Assembly (NCBI GenBank): GCA_002345145.1
Contig: DDVC01000115.1
Span: 1 to 49,418 of the forward strand
DNA: 49,418 nucleotides
DNA from: Bacteroidetes bacterium UBA2322
GTDB taxonomy: Bacteria; Bacteroidota; Bacteroidia; Chitinophagales; UBA2359
Reading direction: 5' to 3'
Below are positions 44,793-49,418 of the stretch, in pieces (within the stretch, counting starts at the first letter, position 1; each line of letters starts with the position of its first letter). Made by a program: the position numbers and the translations under genes. Under the pieces are notes generated by a model, which worked only from the letters and a program-made list of their open reading frames with translations, did not search any database and was not told the DNA's origin.

Positions 44793-44832
44793 ACGGGCTT
44801 AAAATAGGCGTACAGGCTTATTTTAAGCCCGT
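44793..44832 (+). terminator. Terminator of the metalloprotease gene
   Basis: ACGGGCTTAAAATA (44793-44806) pairs perfectly with TATTTTAAGCCCGT (44819-44832) around a 12-base loop. It is followed by TGTTTTAT, a short T-rich tail, 44 bases after the stop. Confidence 0.8.
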
Positions 44833-44835
44833 TGT

Positions 44836-45000
44836 TTTATATTTTGGGTAGTTTTGGTAGATAGTAGTGGGTAGTTTTGGTAGTCGGTATCGGGTATATA
44901 GTACTTGGTAATCCGCAATCCACAATCCGATAATCCGTAGTAACTCCAAACTCATAATTCATAATTCATAATTCATAACTCCTAACTCATAACTAACCAA
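44836..45000. repeat. Word-like low-complexity repeat region at the cdsA 3' end
   Basis: This stretch strings together short recurring words: GGTAGTTTTGGTAGATAGTA, GTGGGTAGTTTTGGTAG, AATCCGCAATCCACAATCCG, and ATAATTCATAATTCATAATT. They recur elsewhere in the window (6.2, 7.7, 9.0, 47.0 and 49.4 kb). The last part, AACTCATAACTAACC, runs into the end of cdsA and supplies its final codons. Confidence 0.75.
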
Positions 45001-45806
45001 GCCCAAACAAAAGGAATAACCATATATACAGCATCAAGCCGGTCTAATACGCCGCCGTGGCCGGGTAAAATGGTGCCGGAGTCTTTCACATTCACATTGC
45101 GTTTAAGCATAGACTCAGCCAAATCGCCCCAGGTGCCCACCACAATAGATAACGCTGCCACCACCAACCAATCAATGAGCGAAAGGGCAGGTACTAACCA
45201 ATACGCAATAAGGGCTATGAGCAGAGTAAGAACTGCTCCTCCTATACTGCCCTCCCATGTTTTTTTTGGCGAAATGCGTTTAAGCAAAGGTGTTTTACCT
45301 AAGTATTTACCCGCAAAATAAGCGCCTGTGTCATTAGACCAAATTAAAAAAAATACGCCCAGCACCACTAAGGGTTGATATGTTTGCTGAAACTGTGCAA
45401 TGGCGTTTACCATAGCCAGTGGAACAACGGTATATAAAATGCCCGAAAGGTATAGCCCAAAGCGCACAAAAATGCCCATAGGCTGAGCATATATTTCTTT
45501 TACAGCCGCCAGCATTAACAGTGGCGGCAATAGCGCCCAACTTATGCTTGGTAGCCAACCCATAAAAATACCCGATAGCACAAAATACACCACCGAACCC
45601 ATGGCCACTACCATTATTTTATCGGGTAACGGATTAGTAGATTGTAAGTTTTGGTAGTTTTGAGCAAGTGTAGTAAACTCCCACAAACTGCCTATGGCAA
45701 ACAACCATAATAGTGCCATTAGTGGATAAGCTCCCGCAAACAAACAAGAAAATGCCACTCCCGCCAGCACAACGGCGGTTAATACCCGAGCGCCTAATCC
45801 ACTCAT
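44982..45806 (-). CDS. cdsA: Phosphatidate cytidylyltransferase
   Basis: A 274-residue integral membrane enzyme that makes CDP-diacylglycerol from phosphatidic acid and CTP, the branch point of phospholipid synthesis. About eight transmembrane helices are visible. The C-terminal signature is intact: RISPKKTWEGSIGG, then ESMLKRNVNVKDSGTILPGH and GGVLDRLDAVY. Its ATG overlaps the stop of the DUF2007 gene by 4 bases (ATGA), so translation should be coupled. The last codons (WLVMS) are contributed by the word-like repeat that follows. Confidence 0.95.
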   Translation of the reverse strand: MSGLGARVLTAVVLAGVAFSCLFAGAYPLMALLWLFAIGSLWEFTTLAQNYQNLQSTNPLPDKIMVVAMGSVVYFVLSGIFMGWLPSISWALLPPLLMLAAVKEIYAQPMGIFVRFGLYLSGILYTVVPLAMVNAIAQFQQTYQPLVVLGVFFLIWSNDTGAYFAGKYLGKTPLLKRISPKKTWEGSIGGAVLTLLIALIAYWLVPALSLIDWLVVAALSIVVGTWGDLAESMLKRNVNVKDSGTILPGHGGVLDRLDAVYMVIPFVWAWLVMS

Positions 45807-46009
45807 GCGTTATGTTCCTCAATTAGTTTTTTTGCCTCCTCAGCATGGCTTACGTGGGTATATAACTCGGCTTCACCAAAAACTATGTATGATGAGTCAG
45901 TTTTATTAATAACCACACAGGCTATGCCGTTGCTTTCCAGCATGTTTTTTAAAATTTCGGCTAAGTAGCCTTGTGTTACGCTAAATACTTTTACCCAGTC
46001 TTTTTCCAT
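45803..46009 (-). CDS. DUF2007-type small protein
   Basis: A 68-residue protein with the fold of the DUF2007 putative signal-transducing family: WVKVFSVTQGYLAEILKNML, then GIACVVINKTDSS and ELYTHVSHAEEAKKLIEEH. The family resembles PII-like and ACT-like small beta-alpha-beta domains, but its role is unproven. It overlaps cdsA by four bases at its 3' end and has a good promoter upstream, so the pair is one operon. Confidence 0.85.
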   Translation of the reverse strand: MEKDWVKVFSVTQGYLAEILKNMLESNGIACVVINKTDSSYIVFGEAELYTHVSHAEEAKKLIEEHNA

Positions 46010-46088
46010 GCCGGTTCTTGATAATGAAAAAGAAAACTTTACCGCCCCTTGCTTTGCTCCTTTATGGGTTAGCTGTGTTACGGAAAAG

Positions 46089-46119
46089 CAAAGATACGCT
46101 AAAACCGTTCATTTACCAA
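46089..46119 (-). promoter_or_regulatory. Bacteroidota-type promoter of the DUF2007-cdsA operon
   Basis: On the minus strand TTG (46119-46117) and TATCTTTG (46096-46089) are separated by 20 bases. The box lies 79 bases upstream of the DUF2007 ATG. Confidence 0.6.
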
Positions 46120-46275
46120 CCGGTATCTATTTAGGTGGTAAAACACTACCACAAAAAGCTAAAACAATGACTACCGCAGGAAATAATAGACAAATTATGT
46201 ACGTTAAACGCTGAAAAACGCCGCCAAGAGCTCTATATTTACCCCGCATTTATCACTTCTCTTAAAAACAAGCCC

Positions 46276-47004
46276 ATGAAACAAAGGTTATTGCTTTCAT
46301 TTATTGTATTGTTGCTTTTTTCGGCTCTAACTTATGCCCAAGATGCTAAACCAGCAAGTAAACTCAAAGGCTCAAAAGACCGCTTAATTTTAGAATTTGT
46401 TCACGACAACTGGTTAGAAAAACCCGATGACATAAAACTAAAGTGGTATAACCGAGGGCTTAATCTGTTTGCCATGTATGATGTGGCTCTCATAGATGAT
46501 AACGTAAGTATTGCTCCGGGGGGTGGGTTATCTTTTTCCAATTATTATCACAACGGCTTTTTTAGTGTAGATGCCAATGATAATACCCTTTTGCAACCAC
46601 TGCCTAATAAGGTTTTTAACGGCACTGATTCTATTACCCTTGGCAATTCAAAACGCAATAAACTCAGCACTACATTTTTTGATGCTGCATTTGAATTGCG
46701 TTTTCGCACAGACCCTAACAAAGTAAACAAGCGGTTTAAGTTTGCTGTAGGTGCACGCGCCGGTTACCGCCTTGATGCTCATACAAAATATAGAGGCGAT
46801 GACCTTGCCGGCAGTGGACGCGAAGTTTTTGTGAAAACTAAACTCATTCCAAACCTTAACCGCTTCCGATACGGATTAACTGCCCGAATGGGTTATGCCA
46901 ATTTTAACCTCTTTGCTTACTACTCTCTGTCTAAAATGTTTGAAAAAGACAAAGGTCCCGAAATTACCCCCTTCTCAGTAGGTATCAGTTTTAACAGCCT
47001 TTAA
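46276..47004 (+). CDS. Outer-membrane beta-barrel-like hypothetical protein
   Basis: A 242-residue protein with a signal peptide (MKQRLLLSFIVLLLFSALTY, cleavage after AQ). Alternating beta strands rich in aromatic residues follow (NLFAMYDVALIDDNVSIAPG, FKFAVGARAGYRLDAHTKY, RYGLTARMGYANFNLFAYYS), and the end ITPFSVGISFNSL is strand-like. The pattern fits a small 8-10-stranded outer-membrane barrel. I do not recognise a named family. It is transcribed alone and converges on the GH3 gene. Confidence 0.8.
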   Translation: MKQRLLLSFIVLLLFSALTYAQDAKPASKLKGSKDRLILEFVHDNWLEKPDDIKLKWYNRGLNLFAMYDVALIDDNVSIAPGGGLSFSNYYHNGFFSVDANDNTLLQPLPNKVFNGTDSITLGNSKRNKLSTTFFDAAFELRFRTDPNKVNKRFKFAVGARAGYRLDAHTKYRGDDLAGSGREVFVKTKLIPNLNRFRYGLTARMGYANFNLFAYYSLSKMFEKDKGPEITPFSVGISFNSL

Positions 47005-47062
47005 CAGTGTGAGTGGGTAGTAGTGAATAGCCCACTACTGAATACTGTCTATCAACTATCCG
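47005..47062. repeat. Word-like repeat between converging genes
   Basis: GTGAGTGGGTAGTAGTGAAT, CCCACTACTGAATACTG and TCTATCAACTATCCGC belong to the TAGTGGGTAG/TAGATAGT word family. AGTGGG and CCCACT can pair as a weak stem. Confidence 0.6.
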
Positions 47063-48574
47063 CTACATAAGTTGTTTAATTTCGTCTATCAACTGCCTAT
47101 CGTTAGAGAGTCGGGGTATTTTATGCTGACCGCCTAATTTGCCTTTGTTTTTAAGCCATTGGTAAAATGTGCCTTTGGGCACGCTAATTACCATCGGCAG
47201 GCGCATAGCCATATCCTGAAAGCGTTTAGCTTCGTAATCAGAGTTTACCTGTTTTAAAGCCTCATCTAAATGAACAACAAATTCATGGAGGTTTTGAGGT
47301 GGTTCAGAAAATTCTATCAGCCATTCATGAGCGCCGTTGCCGGTATCAGAAAAATAGACAGGTGCGGCGGTATATTCCTGCACCTGCGCATGGGTAAGCC
47401 GGCAGGCAGTTTCTATGGCTGCATCGGCATTGTCTATTATAAGCTCTTCGCCAAAGGCGTTAATATAGTGGCGAGTGCGTCCTGTAACACGTATGCGGTA
47501 AGGATTTAAAGAGGTAAACATAACCGTGTCGCCCGGCATATAACGCCATAAGCCGGCATTAGTAGATATAACAAGGGCATAGTTTTTACCCAATTCCACC
47601 TCCGGCAGGGTAAGGGTAGCGGGGTTTGCGCTGTTAAGCTCCGACATGGGTAAAAATTCGTAATAAATACCGTGGTTGAGTAGCAGCGCCATATCGTTTC
47701 GGTTAGGCATATCCTGAATGGCAAAAAAGCCTTCCGATGCATTATAGTTTTGCCAATACTGCACCTTTTCTGAGGGAATAAGGTGGCTAAACACCTCGGC
47801 ATAAGGCGTAAAACTAACGCCGCCGTGCAAGTACAGTTGTAAATTGGGCCATACTTGCAAAAGGTTAGTTTTGCCGGTTATTTCCAATACCCGCTTAAAC
47901 AGCACCAAAAACCAGGTAGGTACGCCTGCAAAGTTGGTAATATCTTGTTTAACCACCAATTGAGCAGTTTTTTCTAATTTTTCGTCCCAGTTAGGAAGCA
48001 AGACAATTTGGGAAGGTGGGGTGCGCAGGTATCGGGCAACAGGAGGTAAGTGGCTCAGCAATACAGCAGACAAATCGCCGTATCGGGCAGTTTTATTAAA
48101 CCGGTTAATTTCGGAACTGCCCCCTATGATAAGGGTTTTACCGCCATACACCGTAGTTTGGGGGTTGTAATGAATGTATAAAGCCATTAAATCGCGGCTG
48201 GCGGCAATGTGGCAATTATGGATAGCCTCAGAACTTAGAGGGAGGAATTTGCTTTTATCGGAAGTAGTGCCCGATGATTTGGCAAACCAATAAATAGGTG
48301 TGTGCCACAGCACCATTTGTTCGCCATTTAGGGTTCTTTGTATATAGGGTTTCAGCGAGTCATAATCTTGCAGGGGTGTTTGCGCAGCAAAATCCTTAGG
48401 GGTTTTAATGGTCTTAAACAAGTGTTCTTTTCCCCAAATAGTATTAGTATTTGTCTGCACAAGATATTGCAAAATTTGCTCCTGATAAACATGTGGGCGG
48501 TGCAGCCACTCCATTGCCTTTTTAATGCGTTTGTAAAAAATGTGCCTGATGAGGTTGTTGAGCAGGGAGGTCAT
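47063..48574 (-). CDS. GH3 auxin-responsive promoter family protein (acyl-adenylate-forming)
   Basis: A 503-residue member of the bacterial GH3 family, part of the acyl-adenylate-forming superfamily. Motifs include WFAKSSGTTSDKSKFLPLS (P-loop-like phosphate binding), FAGVPTWFLVLFKRVLEITG, YNASEGFFAIQD, and the later VISTNAGLWRYMPGDTVMFT with RVTGRTRHYINAFGEELI. Plant GH3 proteins join amino acids to hormones; the bacterial substrate is unknown. The start MTSLLNNLIRH is preferred; an ATG 36 bases upstream also exists. It lies 60 bases downstream of lptB on the same strand. Confidence 0.92.
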   Translation of the reverse strand: MTSLLNNLIRHIFYKRIKKAMEWLHRPHVYQEQILQYLVQTNTNTIWGKEHLFKTIKTPKDFAAQTPLQDYDSLKPYIQRTLNGEQMVLWHTPIYWFAKSSGTTSDKSKFLPLSSEAIHNCHIAASRDLMALYIHYNPQTTVYGGKTLIIGGSSEINRFNKTARYGDLSAVLLSHLPPVARYLRTPPSQIVLLPNWDEKLEKTAQLVVKQDITNFAGVPTWFLVLFKRVLEITGKTNLLQVWPNLQLYLHGGVSFTPYAEVFSHLIPSEKVQYWQNYNASEGFFAIQDMPNRNDMALLLNHGIYYEFLPMSELNSANPATLTLPEVELGKNYALVISTNAGLWRYMPGDTVMFTSLNPYRIRVTGRTRHYINAFGEELIIDNADAAIETACRLTHAQVQEYTAAPVYFSDTGNGAHEWLIEFSEPPQNLHEFVVHLDEALKQVNSDYEAKRFQDMAMRLPMVISVPKGTFYQWLKNKGKLGGQHKIPRLSNDRQLIDEIKQLM

Positions 48575-48634
48575 GGTATTTGCGCTGATAAGAGCAGGTT
48601 GATGCTGCAAAGTTCGGGATAATGTAAATTGTTA

Positions 48635-49381
48635 TTAACCGGTTACATCAAAAACTTTTCGTTTTAGCTCAAAATGCTGCCCTAAATACACCCTGCGCAC
48701 TTGTTCATCAATTGCCAGCTCCTCGGCAGTGCCCGATTTTAACAAATTGCCCTCAAACAACAGGTAGGCGCGGTCGGTAATAGAGAGGGTTTCCTGCACG
48801 TTATGATCGGTAATCAGTACGCCTATGTTTCGATATTTGAGTTTAGCCACAATTTTCTGAATATCTTCTACAGCAATGGGGTCAACGCCGGCAAAAGGTT
48901 CGTCGAGCAGAATAAACTTAGGGTCAACGGCTAAGGCGCGGGCAATTTCGGTGCGGCGGCGCTCTCCTCCCGATAGTACACTGCCTTTGCTTTTGCGTAC
49001 ATGTTGTAACCCAAATTCATCGAGCAGCAATTCTAATTTATCTTTTTGCTCTTTAAGGCTTAGAGCAGTCATTTCTAAAACCGCTTTTATGTTGTTTTCA
49101 ACGCTCAAATCTCTAAAAACAGAGGCTTCCTGTGGCAGGTAGCCTATGCCTAACCTTGCACGCTTGTACATAGGCAGGTAGGTAATGTCTATATCATCTA
49201 AAAAAATGGTGCCGCTATCAGGCCTAATTAACCCCACTATCATGTAAAAATTAGTGGTTTTTCCGGCGCCGTTAGGTCCCAGTAATCCCACTATTTCGCC
49301 TTGTTGCACCTTGAGCGAAACCTGATTTACCACAACACGCTTGCCGTATTTTTTACTTAGGTTATGTGAATGTAGAAGCAT
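48635..49381 (-). CDS. lptB: LPS export ABC transporter ATP-binding protein LptB
   Basis: A 248-residue ATPase. Walker A is GPNGAGKTT, the Q-loop region GYLPQEASVFRDL, the signature LSGGERRRTEIARAL, Walker B FILLDEPFAGVDPI, and the H-loop VLITDHNVQETL. The LSGGERRRTEIARAL and DHNVxETL forms are characteristic of LptB, which powers lipopolysaccharide transport through LptFG. The partner genes are not in the window. The 37 bases directly before the start codon are a word-like repeat. Confidence 0.95.
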   Translation of the reverse strand: MLLHSHNLSKKYGKRVVVNQVSLKVQQGEIVGLLGPNGAGKTTNFYMIVGLIRPDSGTIFLDDIDITYLPMYKRARLGIGYLPQEASVFRDLSVENNIKAVLEMTALSLKEQKDKLELLLDEFGLQHVRKSKGSVLSGGERRRTEIARALAVDPKFILLDEPFAGVDPIAVEDIQKIVAKLKYRNIGVLITDHNVQETLSITDRAYLLFEGNLLKSGTAEELAIDEQVRRVYLGQHFELKRKVFDVTG

Positions 49382-49418
49382 GGGAGTTAGTTGCGAGTTA
49401 TGAATTATGAATTATGAG
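49382..49418. repeat. Word-like repeat abutting the lptB start codon
   Basis: GGAGTTAGTTGCGAGTTATG and AATTATGAATTATGAG are the reverse complement of the AATTCATAATTCATAACTC words at 44.95 kb. It continues beyond the window edge. Confidence 0.75.

Noticed and set aside
46008..46214. 68-codon open frame upstream of the beta-barrel gene
   Set aside because: It overlaps the promoter of the divergent DUF2007 gene and shows no domain or conserved pattern.
1..49418. Mobile elements, prophage or tRNA genes
   Set aside because: No transposase, integrase, phage structural protein or cloverleaf was seen on either strand.

Overview
The window looks like a chromosomal segment of a Bacteroidota bacterium, probably in the Chitinophagales/Sphingobacteriales neighbourhood. 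The support is family content and promoter type. There is a Bat (BatD/BatE) gene pair, a carboxypeptidase-regulatory-domain TonB-dependent receptor, a small HYC_CC_PP-type protein, bacterial GH3 and DUF2007 proteins, paired amidohydrolases, a reprolysin-type secreted protease with a dockerin-like tail, and promoters of the TTG-N18/20-TAnnTTTG type. No tRNA, rRNA, CRISPR array, transposase or prophage gene is visible. Most genes are housekeeping or envelope genes, and the long run from about 1 kb to 24 kb is almost entirely on the minus strand.

Layout. 1-1 kb (+): the tail of an unknown gene, then a MoaC-MoaB fusion for molybdenum cofactor synthesis. 1-13 kb (-): an endonuclease/exonuclease/phosphatase (EEP) family membrane protein, BatD, BatE, a TPR protein, a SPOR-like membrane protein, 3-hydroxyanthranilate dioxygenase, kynureninase, a PcrA/UvrD helicase, a MarR regulator and a lipoprotein. 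13-24 kb (-): a leucine-rich-repeat protein, an ECF sigma factor with a small downstream gene, MeaB, TatA, a thioredoxin-fold/SPOR/low-complexity fusion, a Tudor-like protein, a mini cytochrome b5, a second EEP protein and a pyruvate-kinase-like enzyme. 24-28 kb (+): gyrB, a membrane protein and recA. 28-32 kb (-): a probable copper-linked cluster of HYC_CC_PP protein, TonB receptor and secreted HMA protein. 32-33 kb (+): a lytic transglycosylase. 33-39 kb (-): two amidohydrolases, and prfB with an intact programmed frameshift. 39-45 kb (+): an alpha/beta hydrolase, truA and the large metalloprotease. 45-49 kb: DUF2007-cdsA (-), a beta-barrel protein (+), GH3 (-) and lptB (-).

The most notable sequence-level items are these. 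prfB carries the classical +1 recoding site, so a naive call loses its first ~77 codons. BatD has an in-frame N-terminal extension built from two copies of a palindromic G/C-rich repeat. One thioredoxin-fold protein has both active-site cysteines replaced by serine. Two of three tandem amidohydrolase domains lack the metal-binding HxH. A family of word-like low-complexity repeats (TAGTGGTTAG / AATTCATAATTCATAA types) sits at gene edges, touching the cdsA stop codon and the lptB start codon. The hexamer CCCGAT/ATCGGG looks strongly over-represented. I did not find a clear, entirely new multi-gene system; the strongest candidates for novelty are the repeat families and the degenerate-domain proteins.
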